Shown: piece by piece, positions 47,146-57,945 of the stretch | Layout of the letters: each line of letters starts with the position of its first letter | How positions within the stretch are numbered: the stretch's first letter is position 1 | Source of the DNA: Peribacillus folii | GTDB taxonomy: Bacteria > Bacillota > Bacilli > Bacillales > DSM-1321 | Direction of reading: 5' to 3' | DNA length: 64,000 bases | Assembly: GCF_030271255.1 (NCBI RefSeq) | Contig: NZ_JASJOM010000003.1 | Location: 124,001-188,000 of the forward strand | Notes under the pieces: generated by a model | What the model was told of the DNA's origin: nothing | The model's database searches: none | Seen by the model: the letters and a program-made list of their open reading frames with translations, nothing else | Program-made: the position numbers and the translations under genes

Positions 47146-48774
47146 ATGGAGATGAAAGATCTCGCGTTACCATCTTTAAACCGTTTTGCATCGGACTATT
47201 TACAAAACCGTCTTGAAGCGGAGGATTATTTTCATTATGACTTGTCTAAGCAGGATATGTATCGTGATAGATATAATGAACTGATGAGCCGTGTTTTTTC
47301 ACGTCATGAATTATCCGATTACATACAGCGATACATGTCCCGTCTTTCAAGCAGTGAGGCAGTTAACCGAAATATCGAAAGGTTGCGCAAGAATGATTCC
47401 GTTGTGGTGATTGGCGGACAGCAGGCTGGATTGTTATCAGGTCCCCTGTATACCATCCATAAAGTGATTTCGATCATCAAGCTTGCAAAAGAACAGGAGA
47501 AAGAGCTTGGAAGCCCTGTGATACCGGTTTTTTGGATAGCTGGCGAAGACCATGATTTGGCTGAGGTCAACCATGTGTATGTCATGAAAAACGGAAAGCC
47601 TCACAAAAAAACATATCCCTCCTATCAGCCTTATAAAACGATGGTTTCGGATGTGGAACTTGAAACGGAAAAGGCAGAGAAGTGGTTTGAGGAAATCATC
47701 GAAACATATGGAGAAACGGCCTTTACGAATAAACTTCTTTTCGATATGAAAGGAATGATCAAGGAATCGAATACCTTTACCGACTTTTTTGCCCGGCTTA
47801 TTCATGAATGGTTTCGCGAATATGGTCTCCTGCTCGTCGATGCTGGAGATCCGGAATTAAGGCAAATTGAAAAGGGCCACTTTGCATCGATGATTGAAAA
47901 AAGTGAGCGAATCGCTGCAGTGGTCGAGGATCAACAATCTTTCATGCAGGCAAAAGGGTATCCGAAAATGATAGAAATGGATAAACAAGCCGCGAATTTA
48001 TTTTATTATGATCCCGACAAAAAAGATCGATGTTTACTGGAACGTGTGGAAGGCGGCTTCAGCGGCAAAAACTCGGAGGCATCGTTTTCCGAGGCCGAAT
48101 TGCTGGCGATTGCCAACGATCATCCTGAGCGGCTAAGCAATAATGTCATCACGCGTCCGCTCATGCAGGAAATGCTTTTCCCTGTATTGGCTTTCATATC
48201 CGGACCAGGGGAGATTGCCTACTGGGCAGAATTAAAGCGTGCCTTTGAGCTGTTTTCAATGAAGATGCCGCCAATCATCCCTAGGCTGAACATCACGCTT
48301 GTAGAGCGGGGAGTCCAAACGGATATAGAAGACATGGAACTTACTTTGGAAACTGTTCTGACTGAAGGTACCGCCAAGGCTGTGAAACGATTCCTGGATT
48401 CGGTTGAAGATGAGACGATTGCTGATCTGTTCCGGAAGCTGAAATCACAGCTTGAAGAGAACCATAAAAAGCTGGCGGACCATGCAGTTTCTTTAGATGG
48501 CGGCCTTGAGCCAATGCTGAAAAAGAATATTGAATTCATCCAAAAGCAATTGGAATTTATGTATGGGAAAATTGGTGACCGCACAAAGGAACGGCATGCG
48601 GTTATCTTGAAAAAATATGAACGGATCGCCCATTCACTTTATCCGCTTGAATCCCCTCAAGAGAGGATCTGGAATGCTTTTTATTACTTGAATCAATATG
48701 GGCCGGAATTCATCCGTGATATCATGAAGCTGGATTACCAATTCAATAACCAGCATAAATTGATTTTCATTTAG
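47146..48774 (+). CDS. bshC: bacillithiol biosynthesis cysteine-adding enzyme
   Basis: 542 residues (YllA). Adds cysteine to glucosaminyl-malate in the last step of bacillithiol synthesis. GGQQAGLLSGPLYTIHK and FWIAGEDHDLAEVNHV form the Rossmann-like core; a coiled coil lies near 450-500. ATG 47146 (MEMKDLALP) behind AAAGGGAG; an upstream extension is ignored. Confidence 0.95.
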   Translation: MEMKDLALPSLNRFASDYLQNRLEAEDYFHYDLSKQDMYRDRYNELMSRVFSRHELSDYIQRYMSRLSSSEAVNRNIERLRKNDSVVVIGGQQAGLLSGPLYTIHKVISIIKLAKEQEKELGSPVIPVFWIAGEDHDLAEVNHVYVMKNGKPHKKTYPSYQPYKTMVSDVELETEKAEKWFEEIIETYGETAFTNKLLFDMKGMIKESNTFTDFFARLIHEWFREYGLLLVDAGDPELRQIEKGHFASMIEKSERIAAVVEDQQSFMQAKGYPKMIEMDKQAANLFYYDPDKKDRCLLERVEGGFSGKNSEASFSEAELLAIANDHPERLSNNVITRPLMQEMLFPVLAFISGPGEIAYWAELKRAFELFSMKMPPIIPRLNITLVERGVQTDIEDMELTLETVLTEGTAKAVKRFLDSVEDETIADLFRKLKSQLEENHKKLADHAVSLDGGLEPMLKKNIEFIQKQLEFMYGKIGDRTKERHAVILKKYERIAHSLYPLESPQERIWNAFYYLNQYGPEFIRDIMKLDYQFNNQHKLIFI

Positions 48775-48845
48775 AAAGACCAGCCGTTTTTGACGGAAAT
48801 TTAACGTGGAAAAAAGACTGGTGCTAAAGCTTGAATGTTTGTAGA

Positions 48846-48882
48846 AAAAGGGGCCCGGATTCATTAATTCCGGGCCCCTTTT
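48846..48882 (+). terminator. strong terminator after bshC
   Basis: AAAAGGGGCCCGGA (48846-48859) pairs perfectly with TCCGGGCCCCTTTT (48869-48882). Confidence 0.92.
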
Positions 48883-49027
48883 AAAATTTGATTTGGCTCC
48901 GCAATTTTTACCCGCTCCCATTACATACAGGCACGGGAGTACGGTACCCCAGCAACGGAAATCACCGTTCAAGGAACGGATAATATACAGACGAATTTGG
49001 GACAGGAGCTAAAGCCTGTCTTTTTTT
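48883..49027 (+). other. structured gap with a second terminator, bshC-mraZ
   Basis: No gene. Hairpins visible: CTCCC/GGGAG (48913-48937 region), CCGTTC-AAG-GAACGG (48965-48979), and a terminator GACAGG (49001-49006) with CCTGTC (49015-49020), then T7. The second terminator has no gene of its own, so a short RNA may be made here. No clear promoter is seen. Confidence 0.4.
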
Positions 49028-49188
49028 GTTTCCTGGCTCTTGTCGCGTATTGCTTCGACAGGAAATGCGTGACTGTGTCCTAGTGTGAGTCCATTCGCGT
49101 GAAATCCAAGTTTCTTGAATAATTTGGCTAAATAAAACTTGTAAAGAAAAGGAGGGAATTTTTACTTGGAAGGAGAAAGTAAAAACAA

Positions 49189-49212
49189 GTGGAGAAAGGT
49201 GGGGGATTGTGG
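49189..49212 (+). promoter_or_regulatory. candidate MraZ operator, three GTGG repeats
   Basis: GTGG begins at 49189, 49199 and 49209, an exact 10-base pitch. MraZ regulators bind three short direct repeats of about that pitch upstream of their own operon, so this is a likely autoregulatory site. A fourth GTGG at 49230 belongs to the ribosome binding region. Confidence 0.65.
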
Positions 49213-49244
49213 TACATTGAGATTAGAATGTGGGGGTAATGGGT

Positions 49245-49676
49245 ATGTTCATGGGAGAGTACCATCATAACATCGATATAAAGGGCCGTTTGATCGTCCC
49301 CGTGAAATTCAGGGACAATCTCGGGGAGCAATTTGTTCTGACCCGCGGACTCGATCAATGTTTATTTGGTTACCCTATGGAAGAGTGGAAGCTGCTTGAA
49401 GAAAAGCTGAAAGCCCTGCCGTTGACAAAAAAAGATGCCCGAGCCTTTACCCGTTTTTTCTTTTCTGCAGCTACAGAATGCGAAATTGATAAACAAGGGC
49501 GAATTAATATCCCCACGCCGCTTACTTCATATGGCCAATTGGAAAAAGAATGTGTAATTCTTGGTGTTACCAATCGTATTGAGATTTGGAGCAAATCCCT
49601 TTGGGAAAACTATTTTTCAGCTTCGGAGGATTCTTTCGCTGAGATAGCAGAAAATATGATTGGCTTTGATATTTAA
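49245..49676 (+). CDS. mraZ: transcriptional regulator MraZ
   Basis: 143 residues, two AbrB-like repeats each with DxxxR (DIKGR at 11-15 and DKQGR near 85). Ring-shaped DNA-binding protein that controls its own dcw operon. ATG 49245 (MFMGEYHHN) behind TGGGGGTAA. First gene of the cluster. Confidence 0.95.
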   Translation: MFMGEYHHNIDIKGRLIVPVKFRDNLGEQFVLTRGLDQCLFGYPMEEWKLLEEKLKALPLTKKDARAFTRFFFSAATECEIDKQGRINIPTPLTSYGQLEKECVILGVTNRIEIWSKSLWENYFSASEDSFAEIAENMIGFDI

Positions 49677-49728
49677 GGCTGCCCTCAGAAATAGAGTCAC
49701 TCAATAACCGATTGGAAGGATGTCTAGC

Positions 49729-50667
49729 ATGTTTCAACATACGACAGTGTTATTAAAAGAGACGGTTGATGGATTGAACATCAAACCTGATGGAATTTAT
49801 GTGGATTGTACATTAGGAGGAGCCGGTCACAGCGAATACTTGCTTTCACAGCTCTCTGACAAGGGCAGGCTTTATGCTTTTGATCAGGATGAAACGGCAA
49901 TTCGGAATGCTAAAAAAAAACTGGAAAGCTATGGTGAACGCATCGTCCTGGTTCCTAATAATTTTAAATACTTAAAAGAAGAGTTGAATGCCAGGGGGAT
50001 CGAGAAAGTCGATGGAATCCTTTACGATTTAGGTGTGTCATCGCCCCAGTTGGATACACCTGAACGGGGATTCAGTTATAACCATGATGCACCTTTGGAT
50101 ATGAGGATGGATCAAAGCGCAGCCATCTCTGCCTATGATGTCGTGAATACTTGGTCATTCCAAGATTTGATGAGGATTTTCTTTCAATATGGAGAAGAGA
50201 AGTTCTCCAAGCAAATTGCCCGGAAAATTGAAGCGGCACGCGAGATAAAACCGATTGAAACGACGTTCGAGTTAGTGGAGCTAATTAAAGATGGGATTCC
50301 TGCGCCTGCAAGGCGGAAGGGCGGACATCCTGCCAAACGGGTATTCCAAGCGATCAGGATTGCTGTGAACGATGAGCTTGGCGTCTTCGAAGATTCTCTG
50401 GAGCAAGCGATTTCGCTTTTGGATATGGAAGGCAGGATTTCAGTTATAACATTCCATTCGCTCGAGGATAGGATTTGCAAAACGGTATTCAAGCAAGCGA
50501 GCAGCATGCCTGATCTACCGCCTGGACTTCCTGTCATCCCGGAAGAATTCAAACCGACATTAAAAATTATTACGAGAAAACCGATATTACCTTCTGAGGA
50601 TGAACTGGAAGGAAATAATCGTTCACGTTCGGCTAAGTTAAGAATTGCTGAAAAGCAAAAAATATAA
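49729..50667 (+). CDS. rsmH: 16S rRNA (cytosine-1402 N4) methyltransferase
   Basis: 312 residues (MraW). SAM motif [14 protein letters not shown], then [11 protein letters not shown] and [17 protein letters not shown] 49729 has nine bases to GGAAGG; the ATG at 49720 abuts it. Confidence 0.96.
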   Translation: MFQHTTVLLKETVDGLNIKPDGIYVDCTLGGAGHSEYLLSQLSDKGRLYAFDQDETAIRNAKKKLESYGERIVLVPNNFKYLKEELNARGIEKVDGILYDLGVSSPQLDTPERGFSYNHDAPLDMRMDQSAAISAYDVVNTWSFQDLMRIFFQYGEEKFSKQIARKIEAAREIKPIETTFELVELIKDGIPAPARRKGGHPAKRVFQAIRIAVNDELGVFEDSLEQAISLLDMEGRISVITFHSLEDRICKTVFKQASSMPDLPPGLPVIPEEFKPTLKIITRKPILPSEDELEGNNRSRSAKLRIAEKQKI

Positions 50668-50692
50668 AAAAAATCAGTAGGGGGGAACAGGA

Positions 50693-51049
50693 ATGAGTTC
50701 CATAGCCAAAAAAATGCAAGAACAGCAATATGAAGACCAACATCAGCAACAGACACAACAAACCGTGGTCATCCGTAAAGCGAAGATATCCATTGGTGAA
50801 GTTTTCTTACTTTGTGCCCTTGCTATAATGGTTGCTTTCATGGGTGTGAAGATCGTTTCCAATCAAGCGGCCATCTATGAAACGAATAAAGAGATCCAGC
50901 TAGTTGAATCGAAAATCGACGAACAGGGCAAAGTGAATGACGATTTGAAAGTGCAAGTTGCCGAACTTAGTACATATGAAAGAATTTGGAAAAAAGCTGC
51001 AGCGCTTGGGTTCAAGTTAAATAAGAATAATGTGAAGGGTGTGCAGTGA
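50693..51049 (+). CDS. ftsL: cell division protein FtsL
   Basis: 118 residues. Glutamine-rich cytoplasmic tail (about 1-35), one membrane helix (about 37-57), then an extracellular leucine-zipper coiled coil. Partner of DivIC and DivIB at the septum. Behind AGGGGGGAA. Confidence 0.93.
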   Translation: MSSIAKKMQEQQYEDQHQQQTQQTVVIRKAKISIGEVFLLCALAIMVAFMGVKIVSNQAAIYETNKEIQLVESKIDEQGKVNDDLKVQVAELSTYERIWKKAAALGFKLNKNNVKGVQ

Positions 51050-51051
51050 TA

Positions 51052-53208
51052 ATGCAGAAACAAAAAAATATGAAGCATGGGGCAGCCGGATTATTCTTCT
51101 TATTCGGCCTGCTCTTTTTTGTTTTAATCTGCCGCTTCTTGTATATTCAGGTGACAGGAACGGCAGGCGGTGAAGTGCTCGCTTCGAAAATCGAAAAGAA
51201 ATACGAAAAAAAGCAAGTCATTGAGGCAAAAAGGGGGAGCATCCTCGATGCTAAGGGGGAAGTCATCGCCGAAGACACTTCCTCCTATATCTTAAGGGCT
51301 GTCCTTAGTAAAAAGGAACCTGAGCATGTCAAGGATGCAGAAATGACCGCGAGAAAGCTTGCAAAATATATTGACATGGATGAACAGGAAATTTATGAAC
51401 GTCTTTCGAAAGAAGGGCCCTATCAGGTCGAGTTTGGCAGCGCAGGCAAGGATCTGACCCAGGTCGTCAAACAGAAAATTGAAAACTTGGAGCTGCCGGG
51501 CATCACCTTCGGGAGGACGAATAAACGATTTTACCCAAATGGAATCTTCGCATCGCATTTGATAGGCTATGTAGAAAAGGATGAGAAAACGGGCGAAATG
51601 GCCGGTAAGTTCGGCATTGAAAGATACCTCAATAAAGAATTGCAGGAAACGAACGGGAAGCTGACGTATGACAGTGACTCATGGGGACTGCTATTACCAA
51701 ATGCGAAGGAAAAAGTGGTCGCTCCGGATAATGGCAATGATGTGATGCTGACCATCGACAAGAAGATCCAAACCTTCTTGGAAGATTCGTTGAGCAAAGT
51801 GCAGGCCAAATATGATCCCGAACAAGTCATAGCGATCGTATCCAATCCTAAAACGGGAGAGATTGTGGCGATGGGACAAAGGCCCACCTTTCACCCGACT
51901 ACGAAGGTAGGGCTAACCGATACATGGCGTAACCTAGCCATTGAAGAAACGTTTGAGCCGGGATCGACGATGAAGACCTTTACGCTTGCAGCAGCTGTCG
52001 AGGAAGGTGTCTTCAATCCTAATGACAGTTTTGTAGCGGGAACCTATAAAGCCGGTTCAGGGGAAATCCATGATCATAGTGGAATCGAAAGAGGAAAGAG
52101 CATGACATTCCTTGAAGGGGTTCAACGTTCTTCCAACGTCGCTTTTGCAACACTTGCCATGGACAAGATCGGGGCGGATACCTTCAGGGAGTACCTGACT
52201 AAATTCGGTTTCGATAACAAAACGGGGATCGATTTGCCGAATGAAATAACCGGTAAAATTCAATATAAATACAAGCTTGAAAAAGTGACGACCGCCTTCG
52301 GACAAGGATCGACCGTCACCCCAATCCAACAGATCCAGGCTGCTTCCGCGATAGCGAATGACGGAAAGATGATGCAGCCCTATGTGATCAAAAGCATCTC
52401 CGATCAGGATACAGGCAAGGTTTTGAAAACAACGAAGCCGAAAGTCACAGGGAACCCAATTTCTGCAGAGACTGCCAAGCAGGTGCGTGACTATCTGGAG
52501 ACGGTCATATCCGCGAAAAAGGGAACAGGGAGCAAATATGCCATCGATGGATATGAAGTCGCAGGAAAAACGGGAACTGCCCAAATTGCCGGTCCGACAG
52601 GAAGGTACCTGGAAGGGAAAAACAATTACGTATTTTCCTTTTTAGGAATGGCTCCGAAAGATGATCCGCAATTGGTCATGTATGTGGCAGTGAAGCAGCC
52701 CAAGCTGGGGGCTTCTTATGTCGGAGCAGACCCATTGTCAGAGATTTTCAATCCGGTCATGCAGAATAGCCTGCAATATTTAAACATCAAACCATCTGAT
52801 GTGAAAAAACAAAATGCAATTGAAATCGCCGATTATACGAACCAGCCTGAAAGTTCCGCCGCCAAGGAGCTGAAGGAACAAGGTTATGATGTCAACACGA
52901 TTGGGAGCGGGCGTAAGGTTCTCGAGCAATCCCCGAAGGCTGGAAGCACGCTTCTGCAGGGTGAAAAAATCATTTTGAGAACGGAAGGCGAGATGAAGCT
53001 TCCTGATATGAAGGGGTGGTCCTTACGGGACGTCATGAAATTGGCTAAGGTTGCAAAACTAGACCTGAAAACGACTGGAACAGGATATGTGAGCAAACAG
53101 AATCTCGAAGCAGGGAAAAAGGTGAAGGAAGGAGATTCCTTCCATATTGAATTATCGCAGCCAGAAGGAGCTAGTGAAGAAATCTCTGCTGATGATAAAA
53201 CCGAATGA
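51052..53208 (+). CDS. pbpB: septal transpeptidase PBP 2B
   Basis: 718 residues. N-terminal membrane helix (about 11-33), dimerisation domain, and transpeptidase with STMK at 305-308, SSN at 360-362 and KTGTA at 506-510. Two PASTA domains at the C-terminus. Class B penicillin-binding protein essential for division. ATG 51052 just after the ftsL stop. A terminator separates it from spoVD. Confidence 0.96.
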   Translation: MQKQKNMKHGAAGLFFLFGLLFFVLICRFLYIQVTGTAGGEVLASKIEKKYEKKQVIEAKRGSILDAKGEVIAEDTSSYILRAVLSKKEPEHVKDAEMTARKLAKYIDMDEQEIYERLSKEGPYQVEFGSAGKDLTQVVKQKIENLELPGITFGRTNKRFYPNGIFASHLIGYVEKDEKTGEMAGKFGIERYLNKELQETNGKLTYDSDSWGLLLPNAKEKVVAPDNGNDVMLTIDKKIQTFLEDSLSKVQAKYDPEQVIAIVSNPKTGEIVAMGQRPTFHPTTKVGLTDTWRNLAIEETFEPGSTMKTFTLAAAVEEGVFNPNDSFVAGTYKAGSGEIHDHSGIERGKSMTFLEGVQRSSNVAFATLAMDKIGADTFREYLTKFGFDNKTGIDLPNEITGKIQYKYKLEKVTTAFGQGSTVTPIQQIQAASAIANDGKMMQPYVIKSISDQDTGKVLKTTKPKVTGNPISAETAKQVRDYLETVISAKKGTGSKYAIDGYEVAGKTGTAQIAGPTGRYLEGKNNYVFSFLGMAPKDDPQLVMYVAVKQPKLGASYVGADPLSEIFNPVMQNSLQYLNIKPSDVKKQNAIEIADYTNQPESSAAKELKEQGYDVNTIGSGRKVLEQSPKAGSTLLQGEKIILRTEGEMKLPDMKGWSLRDVMKLAKVAKLDLKTTGTGYVSKQNLEAGKKVKEGDSFHIELSQPEGASEEISADDKTE

Positions 53209-53215
53209 GCGCTGA

Positions 53216-53249
53216 AGAGGGGAATCCATATTGGATCCCCTCTTTTTTT
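53216..53249 (+). terminator. terminator pbpB | spoVD
   Basis: AGAGGGGAATCC (53216-53227) pairs with GGATCCCCTCT (53233-53243) with one bulge, then T7. Confidence 0.88.
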
Positions 53250-53320
53250 AATGGTTTCATAGTCTAGCTTCGAGTAGACAAGCATATATTGAAGCATGTA
53301 TGAAATGGAGGTGCCTGTTT

Positions 53321-55243
53321 TTGCGTGTTTCGAATGTTACTGTCCGAAAACGGCTGGCAATCGCATTGGCAGTAGGTATCGTTGTTTTTTTTATCATTGA
53401 TATCCGCTTGGGAATTGTACAGTTCTATCTAGGTGATAAGCTGACGGGTCTTGCTAAAGATTCCTGGAGCAGGAATATTCCTTTTGAGGCTAAGCGGGGA
53501 GAGATTTTGGATCGCAATGGTGTGGAGCTGGCTACGAATATATCCGCCCCTACGGTCTATGTCATCCCAAGGCAGATTGAAGATCCCGATCAGACAGCGG
53601 GACAGCTTGCTTCAATTTTGGATATGACCAAGGAAAAGGCTTATCAATGGCTGACGAAACAAGCGATGAGTGTCAGGATTCCCGAAGGCAGAAAAATATC
53701 CCATGAAAAGGCGAAGGAAATTAAAGCATTGGGGTTAAAGGGCGTGTATATCGCTGAAGATTCAAAGCGCCATTACCCATTTGGCGAATACCTTTCACAT
53801 GTACTCGGTTTTACGGGATCGGATAACCAGGGGCTGATGGGGATTGAATTGTCTTATGATAAAGAGCTAAGCGGAAAGAAAGGGTTTGTTAAATTTTATT
53901 CGGATGCGAAAGGGAAAAGGCTAGAGAACATGGCCGATGACTATAAGCCTCCCGTTGATGGAGATAACTTGAAGCTGACGATCGATAGCAAAATCCAGAC
54001 AATCGTGGAGAGGGAGCTCGATAATGCGGAGGCAACTTATGACCCTGATGGTCTTATCGCCATTGCCATGGACCCCAATACCGGCGAAATTCTAGCCATG
54101 TCGAGCAGGCCGACATTCGACCCTGCCAATTTCCAAAATGTACCATCTGAAGTGTATAATCGCAACTTACCGGTTTGGAGTATATATGAACCGGGATCTA
54201 CATTCAAGATCATCACCCTGGCTGCAGCGCTGGAGGAAGGGAAGGTGGATTTACAGCATGAACATTTTTATGACTCCGGGCATGTTGAGGTGGCTGGAAC
54301 CGATCTCCATTGTTGGAAAAGGGGGGGACATGGCGATCAAACCTTCCTTGAAGTCGTCGAAAACTCGTGTAACCCTGGCTTTGTGGAATTGGGCAACAGG
54401 CTCGGCAAAGATAAATTATTTAAATATATCAATGACTTCGGATTTGGACAAAAAACAGGGATTGATTTAACCGGGGAAGGAAGAGGGATCATGTTCAATA
54501 TGGATCGAGTGGGTCCTGTTGAGCAAGCAACGACAGCATTCGGACAAGGTGTTGCCGTAACGCCGATTCAGCAGGTGACAGCGGTCTCGGCTGCCGTGAA
54601 TGGGGGGACTTTGTATACACCATATATCGCAAAGGAATTGGTTGACCCCAAAACGGGTGAGGTGCTTATGAGAAAGACCCCGCAGGCCAAGAAAAAGGTG
54701 ATTTCCGAAGCGACTTCGAAAAAGGTTCGTGAAGCACTTGAATCGGTTGTAGCGCAAGGCAGCGGTAAAGGGGCATTCGTCGAATCATACCGGGTTGGCG
54801 GGAAGACTGGTACGGCGCAAAAAGCGGAAAATGGCCGATACCTTGAAAATAATTATATTCTCTCATTCATTGGTGTCGCTCCAGCCGATGACCCGCAAAT
54901 CGTCGTCTATATCGCCGTCGATAATCCGAAGGGGACGGTGCAATTCGGCGGTGTCGTTGCCGCTCCGATCGTTGGCAATATCATGGAGGATTCCCTCAGG
55001 GCGATGGGCGTCAAACCAAGGAAAAACCAAATTGAAAAGGAAACGGTCTGGACCGATCCCGTCATGGTCGAGGTGCCGGATGTAGTGGGGCTAAGCAGAA
55101 AAGAGCTGCAAACCCAGCAGGTCGATTTGAAGCTGGATATTGCCGGCAATGGGGACAAAGTCATAAATCAGGCACCAGACGCAGGTGTTAAGTTAAAAGA
55201 AGGCTCTACGATAAGAATTTATCTTGGCGAAAATAAAGATTAA
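53321..55243 (+). CDS. spoVD: sporulation transpeptidase SpoVD
   Basis: 640 residues. Class B penicillin-binding protein for spore cortex synthesis, partner of SpoVE. Membrane helix (about 11-33), transpeptidase with STFK at 293-296, SCN at 349-351 and KTGTA at 495-499, then one PASTA domain. The two cysteines near the active site (Cys331 and Cys350, in DLHCW and ENSC) are the redox pair handled by StoA in B. subtilis. TTG 53321 (RVSNVTVRKR) behind TGGAGGTG. Confidence 0.95.
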   Translation: MRVSNVTVRKRLAIALAVGIVVFFIIDIRLGIVQFYLGDKLTGLAKDSWSRNIPFEAKRGEILDRNGVELATNISAPTVYVIPRQIEDPDQTAGQLASILDMTKEKAYQWLTKQAMSVRIPEGRKISHEKAKEIKALGLKGVYIAEDSKRHYPFGEYLSHVLGFTGSDNQGLMGIELSYDKELSGKKGFVKFYSDAKGKRLENMADDYKPPVDGDNLKLTIDSKIQTIVERELDNAEATYDPDGLIAIAMDPNTGEILAMSSRPTFDPANFQNVPSEVYNRNLPVWSIYEPGSTFKIITLAAALEEGKVDLQHEHFYDSGHVEVAGTDLHCWKRGGHGDQTFLEVVENSCNPGFVELGNRLGKDKLFKYINDFGFGQKTGIDLTGEGRGIMFNMDRVGPVEQATTAFGQGVAVTPIQQVTAVSAAVNGGTLYTPYIAKELVDPKTGEVLMRKTPQAKKKVISEATSKKVREALESVVAQGSGKGAFVESYRVGGKTGTAQKAENGRYLENNYILSFIGVAPADDPQIVVYIAVDNPKGTVQFGGVVAAPIVGNIMEDSLRAMGVKPRKNQIEKETVWTDPVMVEVPDVVGLSRKELQTQQVDLKLDIAGNGDKVINQAPDAGVKLKEGSTIRIYLGENKD

Positions 55244-55267
55244 GTATAATATAATAGATGAATAGTT

Positions 55268-55300
55268 AAAGCGGCTGAAGAATCATCAGCCGCTTTGTTT
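55268..55300 (+). terminator. terminator spoVD | murE
   Basis: AAAGCGGCTGA (55268-55278) pairs perfectly with TCAGCCGCTTT (55286-55296); the following U-tract is weak (GTTT). Confidence 0.75.
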
Positions 55301-55401
55301 ACGGAGGCGCGATAACCCCGTATAATAAAAATTGGTTTCTCGACAAGCCAAGGTTAATCACATATAATGAATCCTCAAATTAAGTTGAGAGGGATGGAAA
55401 A

Positions 55402-56874
55402 ATGAAGCTTCAAAAATTACTATCTTATTTACACTCCTTATTTAGCCATGAAGGAGAAAATCCTGAAATCACCTCCATTGAAAATGATAACCGTAAAGTC
55501 AAGGACGGAAGTTTATTTGTTTGCATAAATGGTTATACAGTCGATGGTCATGATTTTGCCCAATCCGCTGTTGAAAATGGAGCTGCGGCGATCATTGCCG
55601 AAAGAGAGCTTGATCTTCCTGTACCCGTGATCGTCGTCAGGGATTCCAGCAGGGCGATGGCGGTCCTGGCAGATGCATTCTACGGTCATCCGACGCAAAA
55701 GCTGCGCTTGATCGGAATCACCGGCACGAACGGAAAGACGACAACCAGTCACCTCCTTGAAAAGATCTTCGAGGATAGGCATGAAAAAACCGGCTTGATC
55801 GGCACAATGTATACAAAGATAGCCGATAAGGTTTATGAAACAAAGAATACGACACCTGATAGCGTTACACTGCAAAAGGCTTTTCATGAAATGACCGAAG
55901 CATTGGTGTCTACGGCCATAATGGAAGTATCTTCCCATGCACTTGAACTTGGTCGCGTCCATGGCTGTGACTATGATATTGCCGTATTCACGAACCTCAC
56001 GCAAGATCACCTGGATTTCCATAAAACGATGGACAGATACAAGCAGGCAAAATCCTTGTTTTTCTCGCAGCTCGGAAATGCTTACATAGAAAATCGTCCT
56101 AAATATGCCGTGCTTAACGCTGATGATGAGGCAACTGTTGATTTCATTAAAGCGACGGCTGCTGCAGTCGTTACTTACGGAATAGACAATGAAGCCGATA
56201 TCAGGGCAAAGGATTTAAAGATTGATGCAAATGGCACATCATTCATCTTGACAGCGGGGAAGGAAGAACGTTACATTCAGCTGAAACTGATTGGTAAATT
56301 CAGCGTATATAATGTGCTCTCCGCCATCGCGGCTTCCTTATGCGCAGGGAACGATTTAGATGACACCATTAAATCGATCGAGGGGATAAAAGGTGTGGCG
56401 GGCCGTTTTGAATTGGTATCGGCGAATCAAGCATTCCCGGTCATCGTTGATTATGCCCACACTCCGGACAGCTTGGAGAATGTCCTCAAGACCGTCGCCG
56501 AGTTTGCTGAAGCGAAAATCTTTGTGATTGTCGGCTGCGGCGGGGACAGAGACAAGACGAAGCGCCCGATCATGGCTGAGATTGCCTGCAACCTGGCGAC
56601 AGACCCCATTTTCACCTCCGATAATCCGCGCAGTGAGGATGCGGCCCAGATCCTTCGGGATATGGAAGCCGGAGTGGCAGGTAAAGAATACACGGTAATC
56701 GAAGACCGTAGGCAGGCAATAATCCATGCCGTTTCCAAGGCGGAAGAGGGCGACGTTATTTTAATAGCGGGGAAGGGCCATGAAACATACCAATTGGTTG
56801 GCGATGAAGTGCTGCACTTCGATGATCGTGAAGAAGCGGAAAAGGCGATTCTAAGCCGTTTCGGTAAAGCTTGA
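55402..56874 (+). CDS. murE: UDP-MurNAc-tripeptide synthetase (meso-DAP adding)
   Basis: 490 residues. P-loop GTNGKTT at 108-114, the lysine expected to be carbamylated in YKQAKS (Lys216) and DNPR at 407-410, the signature for meso-diaminopimelate as substrate rather than lysine. ATG 55402 behind GAGAGGG. Confidence 0.96.
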   Translation: MKLQKLLSYLHSLFSHEGENPEITSIENDNRKVKDGSLFVCINGYTVDGHDFAQSAVENGAAAIIAERELDLPVPVIVVRDSSRAMAVLADAFYGHPTQKLRLIGITGTNGKTTTSHLLEKIFEDRHEKTGLIGTMYTKIADKVYETKNTTPDSVTLQKAFHEMTEALVSTAIMEVSSHALELGRVHGCDYDIAVFTNLTQDHLDFHKTMDRYKQAKSLFFSQLGNAYIENRPKYAVLNADDEATVDFIKATAAAVVTYGIDNEADIRAKDLKIDANGTSFILTAGKEERYIQLKLIGKFSVYNVLSAIAASLCAGNDLDDTIKSIEGIKGVAGRFELVSANQAFPVIVDYAHTPDSLENVLKTVAEFAEAKIFVIVGCGGDRDKTKRPIMAEIACNLATDPIFTSDNPRSEDAAQILRDMEAGVAGKEYTVIEDRRQAIIHAVSKAEEGDVILIAGKGHETYQLVGDEVLHFDDREEAEKAILSRFGKA

Positions 56875-56967
56875 ACCATCAAGCGTGAATGTGTCCGGTC
56901 TACAAACAAGAAAAGACATCATGCAGAATTTTATATTTGAATTGTGTTAGGAATGAGGGAGTAAGGA

Positions 56968-57945
56968 ATGTTGGAACAAGTGATTTTTTATACGATTTTG
57001 GTGGCGTTTTTAGTAACTGTGCTTCTTTCGCCGATTTTCATCCCGTTTTTGAGAAGGCTGAAATTTGGGCAAAGCATCAGGGAAGAAGGCCCGCAATCGC
57101 ATTTGAAGAAAACGGGAACGCCTACAATGGGCGGTTTGGTCATATTATTATCGGTTACCATCGCTACACTGGTGATGACTTTTAAATTTTCGGTGCCTTC
57201 CACCGAAACCTATTTATTATTATTCGTTACACTAGGGTTTGGATTGCTTGGTTTCCTCGATGATTTCATCAAGGTGGTAATGAAGCGTAACCTTGGCTTG
57301 ACCTCAAGGCAGAAACTGCTTGGGCAGATTGTGATTGCGGTCATCTTTTACTTCGTTTTCAAGCAGACAGATCGTTTCAATCCGGAATTGACGATTCCAG
57401 GTACTGACTTTTCCGTCGATTTTGGCTGGTTTTACCTATTTATCGTGATTTTCTGGCTTGTCGGTTTTTCGAATGCCGTCAATTTGACGGATGGCCTTGA
57501 CGGGCTTGTCTCAGGTACTTCAGCCATTGCCTTTGGTGCCTTTGCGATTTTGGCATGGAGTCAGTCACAATATGATGTTTCAATATTTTCAGTGGCAGTC
57601 GTAGGTTCTGTTCTTGGATTTTTGGTATTCAATGCACACCCTGCAAAGGTCTTCATGGGTGATACAGGATCCTTGGCTCTGGGAGGAGCCATCGCAACGA
57701 TAGCCTTACTGACGAAGCTTGAAATCCTGTTAGTGATCATTGGCGGAGTTTTTGTCATTGAGACGCTCTCTGTCATCCTGCAAGTAGGATCTTTTAAAAT
57801 GACTGGTAAACGTATTTTTAAAATGAGTCCGCTCCACCACCATTATGAACTGTCTGGGTGGTCCGAATGGCGCGTAGTCGTGACTTTTTGGACAGTGGGC
57901 TTGCTGTGTGCGGTACTCGGAATCTATTTAGAGGTGTGGATATAA
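56968..57945 (+). CDS. mraY: phospho-MurNAc-pentapeptide translocase
   Basis: 325 residues, ten membrane helices. Makes lipid I from UDP-MurNAc-pentapeptide. DDFIK (cytoplasmic acidic motif), NLTDGLDGL and HHHYE are present. Ends on the base before murD. murF is not between murE and mraY, as in B. subtilis. Confidence 0.96.
   Translation: MLEQVIFYTILVAFLVTVLLSPIFIPFLRRLKFGQSIREEGPQSHLKKTGTPTMGGLVILLSVTIATLVMTFKFSVPSTETYLLLFVTLGFGLLGFLDDFIKVVMKRNLGLTSRQKLLGQIVIAVIFYFVFKQTDRFNPELTIPGTDFSVDFGWFYLFIVIFWLVGFSNAVNLTDGLDGLVSGTSAIAFGAFAILAWSQSQYDVSIFSVAVVGSVLGFLVFNAHPAKVFMGDTGSLALGGAIATIALLTKLEILLVIIGGVFVIETLSVILQVGSFKMTGKRIFKMSPLHHHYELSGWSEWRVVVTFWTVGLLCAVLGIYLEVWI

Noticed and set aside
53250..53320. 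Sigma-E-like CATATATT before spoVD
   Set aside because: The -10-like octamer is fair but no -35 box lies at the required spacing.
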